Shown here: piece after piece, positions 9,482-17,787 of the stretch
Numbering within the stretch: the first letter of the stretch is position 1
Layout: each line of letters starts with the position of its first letter
NCBI RefSeq assembly: GCF_000284015.1
Contig: NC_016943.1
Span: forward strand, 599,541-663,540
DNA length: 64,000 nucleotides
Direction: 5' to 3'
Source of the DNA: Blastococcus saxobsidens DD2
Lineage (GTDB): Bacteria; Actinomycetota; Actinomycetes; Mycobacteriales; Geodermatophilaceae
Position numbers and translations under genes: made by a program
The notes under the pieces: generated by a model
Told to the model about the DNA's origin: nothing
The model's input: the letters and a program-made list of their open reading frames with translations, nothing else
Databases searched by the model: none

Positions 9482-10303
9482 TCAGATGGTCTCCAGGTGC
9501 TCGGCGACGGTGCGCGGCGGCCGGCCGAGCAGGGTGGTGAGCACCCGGGGGCTGCCGGCGAAGCCGTGCGCCCGGTACCAGTCGAACATCGCGGTGCGAC
9601 AGCGGCCGGCGTAGGTGCCGTCGTCCATCGCCGCGACGTCGACGGCGGTCACCGGGCGCGCCGAGTGCCGGGACAGCAGCGCCGCGACGTCGGGTGCGGT
9701 GAGCGCCTCGGGGCCCGCGGCCTCGAAGGTCCCGCTGTCGAGCCCGTCCTCGGTGACCAGGACCGCGGCGGCCTCGGCGACGTCGCGCAGGTCGACGAAC
9801 GACTGCGCCTGCTCGAGGCCCCACGGGCTGCGCAGCTCGCCGGTCTCCACGGCTCCGGGCAGCTGCCCGTCGAGGTTGTCGGCGTAGGCGCAGGGCTGCA
9901 GCACCCGCCACCGCGCGGCCGTGCCGGCGACCGCGCCGTCGAGGGCCTCCTCGACGCGGTCCTTGGCCGCGTGGTGCGGCATCGCCCGGGTCTGGGGGCG
10001 GAGCACCGAGTGGTAGACCAGGCGCGGCACCCCGGCGTGTGCGGCTGCCGCCAGGACGGCGGGCGCGCCGGTCGCCTCCGCCGGGTCGAAGTTCGGCCAG
10101 ATCAGGTACAGGGCCTCGGCGCCGGTCAGCGCGGCGGTGAGGTCGCCGGTGAGGTCGCCGACGACCACTTCGGCGCCCAGCGCATCGAGTGCCGGCCGCG
10201 GGCGCCGGGACGGGACCACCGCGCGAACCCGTTTACCGCGGGCCATCAGCGCCCGGACGACGGCGGTGCCGGTGACCCCGCCGGCTGCGGTCACGGCGAT
10301 CAC
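9482..10303 (-). CDS. NmrA-like NAD(P)-binding (atypical SDR) protein
   Basis: This 273-residue protein has a Rossmann N-terminus (VTAAGGVTGTAVVRAL), followed by RGKRVRAVVPS and VVVGDLTGD, as in NmrA/QOR2-type SDRs that sense or use NAD(P)H. The catalytic YxxxK is not evident, as in NmrA-like regulators. Start GTG 10303 overlaps the stop of the upstream oxidoreductase by GTGA, implying translational coupling. The ligand is unknown. Confidence 0.82.
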   Translation of the reverse strand: MIAVTAAGGVTGTAVVRALMARGKRVRAVVPSRRPRPALDALGAEVVVGDLTGDLTAALTGAEALYLIWPNFDPAEATGAPAVLAAAAHAGVPRLVYHSVLRPQTRAMPHHAAKDRVEEALDGAVAGTAARWRVLQPCAYADNLDGQLPGAVETGELRSPWGLEQAQSFVDLRDVAEAAAVLVTEDGLDSGTFEAAGPEALTAPDVAALLSRHSARPVTAVDVAAMDDGTYAGRCRTAMFDWYRAHGFAGSPRVLTTLLGRPPRTVAEHLETI

Positions 10304-11295
10304 GGGGCCTCCACGGCCTCGGCGTGCCGCACCCCGAGCTGCTCGGCGGCCTGGCCGAGCACCTCCTGCACCGCGAGGGTGTCGGCCAGCGGCATGACGG
10401 CGCTCTCGGTGCGGCCGGCCCGCAGGCACTCGGTGACCTCGATCAGCTCGTGCGCGTACCCGGCGCCGGTCTGCCGGCGGGCGATCGTCTCGGGCTCTGC
10501 GCCGGTCCGGTGCAGCACGATCGTGTCGGGGTGGTGGAAGCGGGGGACGACGTCGATCCAGCCCGTCGTCCCCACGACGCGCGCCGTCCCGGGTAGGGCG
10601 TACTTCAGCGAGGTGGTGAGCGCGGCGTTGCGGCCGTCGTCCCAGCCGAGCAGGATCGCCGCCTCGGCGTCGGCGCCGGAGGGGAAGAGCGAGCCCGTGG
10701 CCACGACGCGGTCGGGAGTGCCCAGCAGCATCTGGGCGAAGGAGACCACGTACACCCCCAGGTCCAGCAGCGCGCCGCCGCCGAGCGCGAGGGCGAACAG
10801 CCGGTCGACCGGGTCGTACTCGCGGGCGACGCCGAGGTCGGCCTGCACCGACCGCACCTCGCCGATGGCGCCGTCGGCCACCAGCTCGTTCAGCGCGACG
10901 ACGGCCGGCTGGAACCGGGTCCACATCGCCTCCATGACGAAGACGCCGGCCTGCCGTGCGGTGTCGACCACCTCCACGGCGCCGGCGGTGGTGGCGGTGA
11001 ACGCCTTCTCCACCAGCAGCGCCTTGCCCGCCCGCAGGGCGGCCAGCGCGATCGCGTGGTGCTGCGGGTGCGGGGTCGCGACGTAGAGGACGTCGACGTC
11101 GGGGTCGGCGATGATCTCGGCGTAGGAGCCGTAGGCCCGCTCCAGTCCGTGGCGGGCGGCGAAGGCGTCGGCCCGCTGCTGCGAGCGGGATGCGACGGCC
11201 ACCGCGCGTGCATCGGGGACGACGGCGAAGTCCTCGACCACCTTCTCCGCGATGCGGCCCGGCCCGACGACACCCCAGCGGATCTCCCTGTTCAC
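10300..11295 (-). CDS. Gfo/Idh/MocA family oxidoreductase
   Basis: NAD(P)-dependent oxidoreductase of 331 residues. The Rossmann start RWGVVGPGRIAEKV is followed by VDVLYVATPHPQHH and then the signature VEKAFTATTAGAVEV, which holds the catalytic EK motif (GKALLVEKAF) of the family. A C-terminal alpha/beta substrate domain follows. Start GTG 11295. It forms a two-gene operon with the NmrA-like gene and is divergent from the DUF4031 gene, 38 bp apart. A sugar or inositol derivative is the usual substrate class. Confidence 0.9.
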   Translation of the reverse strand: MNREIRWGVVGPGRIAEKVVEDFAVVPDARAVAVASRSQQRADAFAARHGLERAYGSYAEIIADPDVDVLYVATPHPQHHAIALAALRAGKALLVEKAFTATTAGAVEVVDTARQAGVFVMEAMWTRFQPAVVALNELVADGAIGEVRSVQADLGVAREYDPVDRLFALALGGGALLDLGVYVVSFAQMLLGTPDRVVATGSLFPSGADAEAAILLGWDDGRNAALTTSLKYALPGTARVVGTTGWIDVVPRFHHPDTIVLHRTGAEPETIARRQTGAGYAHELIEVTECLRAGRTESAVMPLADTLAVQEVLGQAAEQLGVRHAEAVEAP

Positions 11296-11333
11296 CCGGC
11301 AGACGCTAGTCGGGGCGAGGCAGACTGCTCGCC

Positions 11334-11609
11334 GTGGCCGTGCTCATCGACTCCCCGGTGTGGCCGTGGCGCGGCCGCCGCTGGTCGCACCTGGTGAGCG
11401 ACGTCAGCTACGACGAGCTGCACGCCTTCGTCGCGGCCGAGCTGGGCATCCCGCGCCGGGCGTTCCAGGGCGACCACTACGACATCCCGGAGGACCTCTA
11501 CGCCGTCGCCGTCGCCGCCGGGGCGGAGCCGGTCGAGTGCCGGGAGCTGCTCAGCCGGCTGCTGGCGGCAGGGCTCCGTCAGCGGAAGCGCGCGACCGCA
11601 GCAGGGTGA
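11334..11609 (+). CDS. DUF4031 domain-containing protein
   Basis: This 91-residue protein matches the small DUF4031 family: VLIDSPVWPWRGRRWSHLVSD at the start, then DELHAFVAAELGIP and FQGDHYDIP. Function is unknown. The start is GTG 11334, without a Shine-Dalgarno but with CAGACT 7 nt upstream, so the mRNA is probably leaderless. Its 3' end overlaps the convergent HD-domain gene by 59 bp. Confidence 0.85.
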   Translation: MAVLIDSPVWPWRGRRWSHLVSDVSYDELHAFVAAELGIPRRAFQGDHYDIPEDLYAVAVAAGAEPVECRELLSRLLAAGLRQRKRATAAG

Positions 11610-12207
11610 GCTCGGCGGCCAGGTTGGCGCGCGCCAGGGGCTCCCACTCCCTGGCAGCGGGCAGCCGGTAGAGCCGGGGGAGAGCGAGCAGCCGTTCCAG
11701 GACGGCGATCCGGCCGGCGGTGAAGACCTCGTCGGAGAGGTGGCCGTACTCGGCGCGGACCGCCGACGCGTAGCCGGCGTAGGCCTGCGGCGGGCTGGCC
11801 AGCACGGCCAGGTCGGCGTCGCACAGCGCCGCGCCGTTGGCGTCGCCGGGCTCGGGATCGTGCCCGGCGGTGAGCAGCACCAGCCGGACGACCTCGTCGA
11901 CCCGCTCGTCGGGCGCCAGCCCGCGCAGCCCGGCCCGCGCGCGGGCGGCACTGATCTCCTCGTTGTCCGGACGCCGGGGGTCGTACACCACGTCGTGGTA
12001 CCAGGCGGCCAGCGCGACCGCGGCGGGGTCGGGGACGTCGGTGCTCAGCCGGTCGAGCAACCCCAGGACGGCCGCCAGGTGCGCGAGGTCGTGGTACCGG
12101 CGGTGCGGCTCGCTCCACGCGGCGAGGACGGCGGCCCACTCGGTGCGCGAGGTGGGGGAGTCGTCGGCCAGCGCCGCCCAGGCGTCGAACCCGACGGGGC
12201 CGCTCAC
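11551..12207 (-). CDS. HD-domain protein (predicted metal-dependent phosphohydrolase)
   Basis: This 218-residue protein has the HD pattern: RYHDLAHLAAVL (His), AAWYHDVVYD (the HD doublet) and an Asp in LCDADLAVLAS. It belongs to the YpgQ/COG4339-like small hydrolase group. Start GTG 12207 overlaps the M20 peptidase stop by GTGA, so the two are translationally coupled. The 3' end overlaps the convergent DUF4031 gene. The substrate may be a nucleotide, by analogy only. Confidence 0.85.
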   Translation of the reverse strand: MSGPVGFDAWAALADDSPTSRTEWAAVLAAWSEPHRRYHDLAHLAAVLGLLDRLSTDVPDPAAVALAAWYHDVVYDPRRPDNEEISAARARAGLRGLAPDERVDEVVRLVLLTAGHDPEPGDANGAALCDADLAVLASPPQAYAGYASAVRAEYGHLSDEVFTAGRIAVLERLLALPRLYRLPAAREWEPLARANLAAELTLLRSRASADGALPPAAG

Positions 12208-13469
12208 CGCACCCCGCAGGTGCGCAGCGCCAGCAGCGCGAAGGCGCGGGCGGCGGTGACCAGCTCGGTGATGGGCACCTGCTCCAGCGGGCCGTGCGCC
12301 AGGTGCAGGTCGCCGGGGCCGTAGTGCAGGGTGGGGATGCCGGCGGCGGCGTACTGGCGCAGGTCGCTGCCCGCGGCGACCGCACCCTCCCCCGGGTGCG
12401 GACCGCCGGCGTCGGTGACGGCCGCACGGACGTCGTCCAGCAACCGGTGCCCCGCCGGGAGCTGGCCGCTGGCGAACGCCCCGCCGGTCCAGGTCAGCCG
12501 CACCGGGTGCTCGGCCAGCCACGGGTGGCCGGCGGAGATCTCGGCCAGCCGGCGTTCGAGCGCCGCCTTCGCCGTCCCCACCGGCTCGCCCACGCGGACG
12601 CCATACCGGCCCTCGGCGACCAGCCGGTCCGGTACGGAGCTCGCCCAGTCGCCGGCCTGCACCCGGCCGATCGAGATGCCGTAGGGGAAGCGCGCGTCGC
12701 CGAACCGCGGGTCGGCGTCGCGCTGCCGTTCGGCCTCGTACGCGATCAGCCCGGCGTGCACGTGCGCGAACAGCTCGACCGCGCTGACGCCCCGGTCGCG
12801 CATGGCGGCGTGTGCGGCATGCCCGGTGATCTCCAGCCGGAAGGTCAGCGCCCCGGCGTTGGCGGTGACGACGGCCTGCGCCGTGGGCTCGGGGATGACG
12901 CAGCGGTCGCCGGTGTGGCCGCGGCGCAGGGTGGCCCATGCGCCGAGCCCGCCGTCCTCCTCGCCGATCACGCCGTGCAGCGCGAGCGGCCGGACCAGGC
13001 GCACCCCCGCCGCCCGCAGGGCGTGCACGGCGGCCAGCGAGGCGACGACGCCGGCCTTCATGTCGCAGGCGCCGCGGCCGTGCACCGCGCCGTCGGCGAT
13101 CCGGGGCACGAACGGGTCGCCGGCCCAGCGGGCGGGGTCGCCGGGCGGGACGACGTCGGTGTGCCCGGACAGGACCAGCGCGGGCCTGCCCGCACCGCCC
13201 ACCGTGCCGACGACGCCCCACGCCTCGGTGCGCAGGACCTCCTGGCCCGGGGCGTCGGGAGCCGCGGACGCCTCGGCGAGCTCGATCGGCCAGCGATCGA
13301 CCGTGCAGCCCAGCTCCTCCAGCCAGTCGCCGAGCAGCTGCTGCACCTCGCTCTCGGCGGGCGTGCCACCGACCGACGGGACGGCGATCAGCGCGCACAG
13401 CCGCTCGACCGCCCACCGCTCGTCGACAGCGGAGAGCACGCGCGCCTCGACGGCGGTCAGCTCGGCCAC
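12204..13469 (-). CDS. M20 family metallopeptidase (ArgE/DapE-like)
   Basis: Zinc-dependent amidohydrolase/peptidase of 421 residues. LSGHTDVVPPGD gives the first metal His and catalytic Asp; HGRGACDMKAGV the bridging Asp; GVIGEEDGG the catalytic Glu pair; and LHYGPGDLHLAHG the last His near the C-terminus. A dimerisation domain lies between. Start GTG 13469 (VAELTAVEARVL) is chosen over an upstream in-frame start. Substrates in this family are N-acyl amino acids or succinyl-diaminopimelate; which one cannot be told here. Confidence 0.9.
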   Translation of the reverse strand: MAELTAVEARVLSAVDERWAVERLCALIAVPSVGGTPAESEVQQLLGDWLEELGCTVDRWPIELAEASAAPDAPGQEVLRTEAWGVVGTVGGAGRPALVLSGHTDVVPPGDPARWAGDPFVPRIADGAVHGRGACDMKAGVVASLAAVHALRAAGVRLVRPLALHGVIGEEDGGLGAWATLRRGHTGDRCVIPEPTAQAVVTANAGALTFRLEITGHAAHAAMRDRGVSAVELFAHVHAGLIAYEAERQRDADPRFGDARFPYGISIGRVQAGDWASSVPDRLVAEGRYGVRVGEPVGTAKAALERRLAEISAGHPWLAEHPVRLTWTGGAFASGQLPAGHRLLDDVRAAVTDAGGPHPGEGAVAAGSDLRQYAAAGIPTLHYGPGDLHLAHGPLEQVPITELVTAARAFALLALRTCGVR

Positions 13470-13531
13470 GCTCGGAGTCTGGCACGCGTCGCCGACGGTC
13501 CCGGGCGGTGCCGGCAACTAACTTGGCGGCC

Positions 13532-14242
13532 GTGAGCCAAGCCCCGCCGCCGCCCGGCTGGTACCCCGACCCCGCCGGCAGCCCGGGCACCCGCTGGTGG
13601 GACGGCCAGAGCTGGACCGGGCACGTCCAGCAGGCGCCGGCCGGCCCGTCGCTCTACGACCAGCCGGTGCTCCTGGTGAACCAGAAGACCAAGCTGGTCG
13701 AGCTCACCAACGAGTACGCCGTTCTCGACGGCGAGGGTCGGCAGATCGGCGCCGTCGTCCAGGTGGGCCAGAGCGGCGTGCAGAAGGCGGTCCGGCTGCT
13801 GTCGAGCCTGGACCAGTTCCTCACCCACCGGCTGGAGGTGCGCGACGCCCGGGGGCCCGTGCTGGTGCTCACCCGGCCGGCGAAGCTGGTGAAGTCACGG
13901 GTGGTGGTGGAGCGGCCCGACGGGCAGCCGATCGGCGAGATCGTGCAGGCCGGCGTGTTCGGCAGGATCCGGTTCGACCTGGTCGCCGGCGGTCAGCTGG
14001 TGGGGGCGATCCAGGCGGAGAACTGGCGGGCCTGGGACTTCGCGATCACCGACGCGGCCGGCACCGAGGTCGCCCGGATCACGAAGAAGTGGGAGGGCCT
14101 GGCGAGAACGATGTTCACCACGGCCGACCGGTACGTCGTCCTGGTGCACTACCGGCTGCCCGAGCCGCTGGCCAGCATGGTGATCGCCTCGGCGCTGACC
14201 GTGGACACCGCTCTCAAGCAGGACGAGCGCGGCTTCAACTAG
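13532..14242 (+). CDS. DUF2510 + LURP-one-related/scramblase-like protein
   Basis: Protein of 236 residues. Residues 1-35 are a DUF2510 motif (PPPGWYPDPAGSPGTRWWDG), a short Trp-rich actinobacterial module. The rest is a beta-barrel of the LURP-one/phospholipid scramblase-like type (VNQKTKLVELTNEYAVLDGEG, ITKKWEGLARTMFTTADRY). It is probably membrane-associated; biochemical role unknown. The start is GTG 13532, with TAACTT 7 nt upstream and no Shine-Dalgarno, so the mRNA is likely leaderless. Confidence 0.83.
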   Translation: MSQAPPPPGWYPDPAGSPGTRWWDGQSWTGHVQQAPAGPSLYDQPVLLVNQKTKLVELTNEYAVLDGEGRQIGAVVQVGQSGVQKAVRLLSSLDQFLTHRLEVRDARGPVLVLTRPAKLVKSRVVVERPDGQPIGEIVQAGVFGRIRFDLVAGGQLVGAIQAENWRAWDFAITDAAGTEVARITKKWEGLARTMFTTADRYVVLVHYRLPEPLASMVIASALTVDTALKQDERGFN

Positions 14243-14261
14243 ATCGCGATCCTCCGGACCG

Positions 14262-14347
14262 CACCGCGGCCAGGTGCCGCCCCGGCGCGCGTGGAGCCGC
14301 TTCGTCGCGCCTGCGCGGAATCCTCCGTGCCCCCACTCGGCACGACA
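14262..14347. repeat. Dispersed repeat family 1, copy B (86 bp)
   Basis: About 87 % identical by eye to 2523-2607, in the same orientation, again just after the 3' end of a plus-strand gene. See copy A. Confidence 0.75.
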
Positions 14348-14519
14348 CGATCCGCCCTGCGCGGGTAGCCTCGACTGTGTCCGGGCCGGGTGCCACGTGC
14401 CCCCGGGTGCCATTTGGTTACGCCTTCACGGACTACCGCCCCGACTTCGGTCGGGGGCCTGGAGCCGTGTTGTGCATCTCGCCGCGAGGCGGCCGTCATC
14501 CGGTCCGGACCTCAGCTGC

Positions 14520-14551
14520 CGATCGGCCCCATCTCCGGGTGAGGCCGATCG
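14520..14551 (-). terminator. Hairpin downstream of vapBC-type genes
   Basis: CGATCGGCC (14520-14528) and GGCCGATCG (14543-14551) form a perfect 9-bp stem with a 14-nt loop, 25 bp beyond the toxin stop. There is no U tract, so terminator function is inferred. Confidence 0.5.
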
Positions 14552-14576
14552 TTGCAAGGGGGAACAGGGCTTTTCC

Positions 14577-14981
14577 TCAGACGCGGATGACCTGGAGACC
14601 CGGCACGCCGTCGTAGTCGGCGTCCTGCGTGACGACGGGTAGGTCCAGCGCGAGTGCCGTGGCGGCGATCCACGAATCGTTGAGCGGCATCCGCCGGCCG
14701 GTGTCGCGCAGAGTCAGGCGCAGGCCGGCCCAAGCGGCTGCGACGGACCGGTCGATCGGCAACGGCTCCAGGTCGTCCGCGAGTGTCAGCGTCTCGAGCC
14801 GCCGGGCGCGGGTCGCGCCATCAGGGGCCGCAAGCACGCCGAGCCGTAGCTCCGCGATCGTGACGACCGAGACAGCGATCCGCTCAGGCGGATGTCCGGA
14901 CAGCGGGCGTTGCTGCTCGACGGCGCTGAACAGAGACGTGTCCGCGAGACCGAGAGCCGCTCGGTCCGCATCGATCGTCAT
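14577..14981 (-). CDS. vapC: PIN-domain ribonuclease toxin, VapC-like
   Basis: PIN-domain protein of 134 residues with the four acidic positions of VapC nucleases: Asp in LADTSLFSA (~residue 14), Glu in TIAELRLG, Asp in NDSWIAATA and Asp in TQDADYDG. VapC toxins cut tRNA or rRNA and are held in check by their antitoxin. ATG 14981 overlaps the antitoxin stop by ATGA, the normal coupling of such pairs. All four acidic residues are present, so the enzyme should be active. Confidence 0.93.
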   Translation of the reverse strand: MTIDADRAALGLADTSLFSAVEQQRPLSGHPPERIAVSVVTIAELRLGVLAAPDGATRARRLETLTLADDLEPLPIDRSVAAAWAGLRLTLRDTGRRMPLNDSWIAATALALDLPVVTQDADYDGVPGLQVIRV

Positions 14982-15241
14982 CGGACGGGCACGTCGTCGG
15001 TGGTGTCGGGAAGGAGGGCGGCCAGATCGTCGGCCAGCGCAGCGTCTGCCAGCCCTCCGGAGATGTGCCGCACGAAGTGATCCCACGCCATGCTGGGCTG
15101 GCGGCTGGGCAACGGGACCAGCTCGGCGACGGGGCGACCGCTGACCGTGACCCGCAGACGCTCTCCTGCCTGGACCCGGCGCAGCACGCCGCTGACGTCG
15201 TTACGAAGCTCGCGAGCGGGAACGTCCGTACTCACGAGCAT
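14978..15241 (-). CDS. vapB: Phd/YefM-type antitoxin of the VapC toxin
   Basis: This 87-residue prevent-host-death antitoxin has the N-terminal DNA-binding fold PARELRNDVSGVLRRVQAGERLRV followed by VTVSGRPVAELVP, the usual core. The C-terminal ~40 residues are acidic and should wrap around the toxin. It is the first gene of the pair. The inverted repeat at 15246-15261, just upstream of its start, is the likely auto-operator. The start may be ATG 15241 or GTG 15235. Confidence 0.88.
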   Translation of the reverse strand: MLVSTDVPARELRNDVSGVLRRVQAGERLRVTVSGRPVAELVPLPSRQPSMAWDHFVRHISGGLADAALADDLAALLPDTTDDVPVR

Positions 15242-15245
15242 GAGC

Positions 15246-15261
15246 GTAGCAGGGTTGCTAC
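15246..15261. promoter_or_regulatory. Putative auto-operator of the toxin-antitoxin operon
   Basis: GTAGCA-N4-TGCTAC is a perfect 6-bp inverted repeat 5 bp upstream of the antitoxin start. It overlaps the stop codon of the preceding helicase gene. Antitoxin-toxin complexes typically bind such repeats. Confidence 0.55.
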
Positions 15262-17042
15262 AGCATGGTACGGAGGCGCTCGCGGCGGGCGCGCAGCACG
15301 TCGACCGACGCCGATGCCGAGGGCGGGCCCGGCACCGACTGGCGCAGCTGGGTGTGCACCACGGCCTGCGGCTGGGACGTGCGCGCGGCCACCCGGTTGA
15401 CCAGGCGGTTGACCTCCCGGCGCAGCTCCGCGGCGTCGCGCCACGAGCGGCCGGTGTCGTCCTCGTCGGGGTGGTCCTCGACGAGCATGAACTCCTCGTC
15501 GTCGGAGTGCTGGCGGGAGGCGATGCGGACCCGCAGCTCCTCGTCCCGCTTGGCCAGCAGCGACGCCGTCTGCTCGGGGGTGAGCAGGCCGGGGATGCCG
15601 AGGAAGTCCTCCTCCTCGGGGGCCACCAGCGCGGGGCGGCCCTCGCCGGTGTGCGCCGTCCCGCCGTGGAGGACGTGCGCGAAGCGGGCGTCGGCCTCCA
15701 GGGCCTCCCACTGCTTCATGCCGTCCGGGTCCTTCTCCTTGGGCGGCAGCGGCTCGAGGTCGAGCTCGTCGCCCTGCACCGTCTTCGGCGGCGGCATGAC
15801 GTGGTTGCGCTGCTCCTCCATGGAGGCGGCCAGCGACAGCAGCGGGCGGACGGCGGGGAGGAACACCGTCGCCGACTCGTGCGACGCCCGGGAGCGGACC
15901 ACGCGGCCGACGGCCTGGGCGAAGAACAGCGGCGTCCGGTAGGAGGTCATCCACGCCAGGACGGCGGCCCGTGGGACGTCGACGCCCTCGGAGATCATGC
16001 GCACGCAGACGGCGATCCGCGCCGACCCGGTGGCGAAGCGCTCGATCTTCTTCGACGCCTTCGGGTCGTCGGAGAGGATGAGCTCGGCGGCCTTGCCGGT
16101 CACCCGGCGGACGATCTTGGCGTAGGCGCGCGCGTCGTCCTGGTCGCTGGCGAGGATCAGGCCCGCGGCGTCGGGCATGCCGCCCTCCTCGCGCAGGTGG
16201 GTGATCCGGTCGTCCATCGCGGCGATGACGTGCGGCACCCACTGGCCCTTGGGGTCCAGCGCGGTGCGCCAGGCCTGCATCTCGACCGACTTGGTGCCGG
16301 CCTCGCTCAGGGACGCGGCGACGACCTCGCCGGCGGAGTTCCGCCAGCGCGACGTCCCGGTGTAGGCGGCGAAGACGACGGGGCGGACGACGCTGTCGGC
16401 CAGCGCCTCCTTGTAGCCGTAGGTGTAGTCGGCCCGGCTGATCAGCCCGATGCCACCGGAGCCGTCGTCGCCCTCGAAGCTGTCCTCCTCGTAGCGGACG
16501 AAGGGGATGCGCTCGTCGGGCTTGGTGCGGAACGGCGTCCCGGTGAGGCAGAGCCGGCGCGCGGCCATGCTGTACGCCTCCTCGACCGCCTCACCCCAGG
16601 ACAGGCCGTCACCGGCGTGGTGCACCTCGTCGAGGATCACCAGCGACTTGACGGCGGTGGACCGGGCCGCGTGCAGCATCGGTTTGCCCGCCACCTGCGC
16701 GTAGGTGGTCACGTAGCCCTGGGTACCGGCGCGGACCGGGCCGACGGCGTTGGTCAGGTTCGGGTCGAGGACGATGCCCATGGCATCGGCGGCCTCGGCC
16801 CACTGCAACCGCAGGTGGTCGGTCGGGCAGACGACGACGACCCGGGCGACCTCGCGCCGCGAGAGCAGCCGCGCGGCGAGCGTCAGGGCGAAGGTCGTCT
16901 TGCCGGCGCCCGGCGTAGCGGTGACCAGGAAATCCTTGGGGGAGCTCTCCTCGTACTGGCTGAGCGCGGTCTGCTGCCACGCCCGGAGCGGTCGGCTGGT
17001 CGTCTGCGGGCTCAAGGCCTCCGCACGTGCTGCGCTCCCCAT
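15258..17042 (-). CDS. DEAD/DEAH-box (SSL2-type) helicase
   Basis: Superfamily 2 helicase of 594 residues. Q-like LRAWQQTAL (~residue 20), Walker A TATPGAGKTTFAL (~43), DEVHHAG (motif II), LTGTPFR (motif III), then RecA2 with CVRMISEGVDVPR and QAVGRVVRSR (motif VI). About 170 C-terminal residues form an actinobacterial extension with basic and coil segments. The domain set resembles type III restriction and XPB-like translocases, but no methylase or nuclease partner is nearby. It lies 745 bp from the true XPB gene on the same strand and ends 16 bp before the antitoxin start. Confidence 0.88.
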   Translation of the reverse strand: MGSAARAEALSPQTTSRPLRAWQQTALSQYEESSPKDFLVTATPGAGKTTFALTLAARLLSRREVARVVVVCPTDHLRLQWAEAADAMGIVLDPNLTNAVGPVRAGTQGYVTTYAQVAGKPMLHAARSTAVKSLVILDEVHHAGDGLSWGEAVEEAYSMAARRLCLTGTPFRTKPDERIPFVRYEEDSFEGDDGSGGIGLISRADYTYGYKEALADSVVRPVVFAAYTGTSRWRNSAGEVVAASLSEAGTKSVEMQAWRTALDPKGQWVPHVIAAMDDRITHLREEGGMPDAAGLILASDQDDARAYAKIVRRVTGKAAELILSDDPKASKKIERFATGSARIAVCVRMISEGVDVPRAAVLAWMTSYRTPLFFAQAVGRVVRSRASHESATVFLPAVRPLLSLAASMEEQRNHVMPPPKTVQGDELDLEPLPPKEKDPDGMKQWEALEADARFAHVLHGGTAHTGEGRPALVAPEEEDFLGIPGLLTPEQTASLLAKRDEELRVRIASRQHSDDEEFMLVEDHPDEDDTGRSWRDAAELRREVNRLVNRVAARTSQPQAVVHTQLRQSVPGPPSASASVDVLRARRERLRTML

Positions 17043-17288
17043 GTCGGGACCATCTTCACCGGCGGGAGGCCAACACGCCCAACCGGATGCCTCCCGCGCG
17101 CGCCGCCGCCCACGACGTATGGGGACAGCGCGTGAGCCGCTGACCTGCGCTGATGCGTGTCAACAGGGCCGACCTGTGGGGATCCTCATGCTCGTGAGGG
17201 ACCGGAACGTCACGTCCCGCCGGTCACGGGCATCCCAACCGCCTCCTGTGATCGCCCTGGAGTGATGACGTTCCCCGGGCGAGTCGGC

Positions 17289-17313
17289 CTCTGCCCAGTG
17301 GAGTTGGGCAGAG
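17289..17313. repeat. Short hairpin, 9-bp perfect stem
   Basis: CTCTGCCCA (17289-17297) and TGGGCAGAG (17305-17313) with a 7-nt loop lie in the helicase-XPB gap. It could be a terminator or a protein site. Confidence 0.5.
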
Positions 17314-17427
17314 ACGGACTGTCGGCGGAGCAGCAGCACAGGGCTGCCCGGCGCGGCTTCGGCGCCGCCGCAGGATGCGGTCGGTGATCGGCGCGGAGCC
17401 CGGAACCCCCGCTGGCAGACTGCGCCG

Positions 17428-17720
17428 GTGGTTCCCGTGTCGCTGCGCTGGTCGACCTCGCCGCCGGTCGAGGACGGCCTGCGATCCGCCCTCGTCGCCT
17501 GTTGGCGGGATGTCGCCAACGCCGGGGGAGCGGGCGGGTTCGCCCGTCGGCTGACTCCCTCCGGCTCGAGGTGCGCGGCGGGATGGGCCTGGAGGCGTTC
17601 TACGAGCGGTTCGGCTGGGCGGTGACCGGCTGCTGGCCCGGCGCGCTGCAGATCACCCCGGACGACCGGCGCGACGAGGTGCTGATGGGGCTCGACCTCG
17701 CGCGCCGGCTCCAGGCCTGA
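17428..17720 (+). pseudogene. GNAT N-acetyltransferase remnant with internal deletion and frameshift
   Basis: From GTG 17428, a plausible N-terminus reads to about 17553 (LRSALVACWRDVANAGGAGGF), like actinobacterial GNAT proteins that begin with a cysteine/tryptophan helix and AGGAVGF. In another frame the typical C-terminus follows at once (LRLEVRGGMGLEAFYERFGW, then WPGALQITPDDRRDEVLM) to the stop at 17720. About 90 central residues with the acetyl-CoA P-loop are missing. The -10-like CAGACT lies 6 nt before the GTG, so the promoter survives. Both halves match one family; the loss is inferred from the missing middle. Confidence 0.7.
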
Positions 17721-17787
17721 CGAGGTGCGTCGACTCCTCGGACCCACATGATCGGAACGGGGCGTCGGCGCACACGCTCGGCAGTTC

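Larger units (their letters stand above)
14243..14576. other. Intergenic region (334 bp)
   Basis: I see no gene here. The stretch contains copy B of dispersed repeat family 1 (14262-14347), a 7-bp TTCG hairpin CCCCGAC-TTCG-GTCGGGG (14439-14456), and a 9-bp inverted repeat (14520-14551) placed as a terminator for the toxin-antitoxin genes. Confidence 0.8.
17043..17787. other. Intergenic region with a gene remnant (745 bp)
   Basis: This is the longest stretch without an intact gene. 17043-17427 holds nothing coding that I can recognise, only a 9-bp inverted repeat CTCTGCCCA-N7-TGGGCAGAG (17289-17313). 17428-17720 is a decayed GNAT acetyltransferase gene. 17721-17787 is featureless. Confidence 0.7.
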
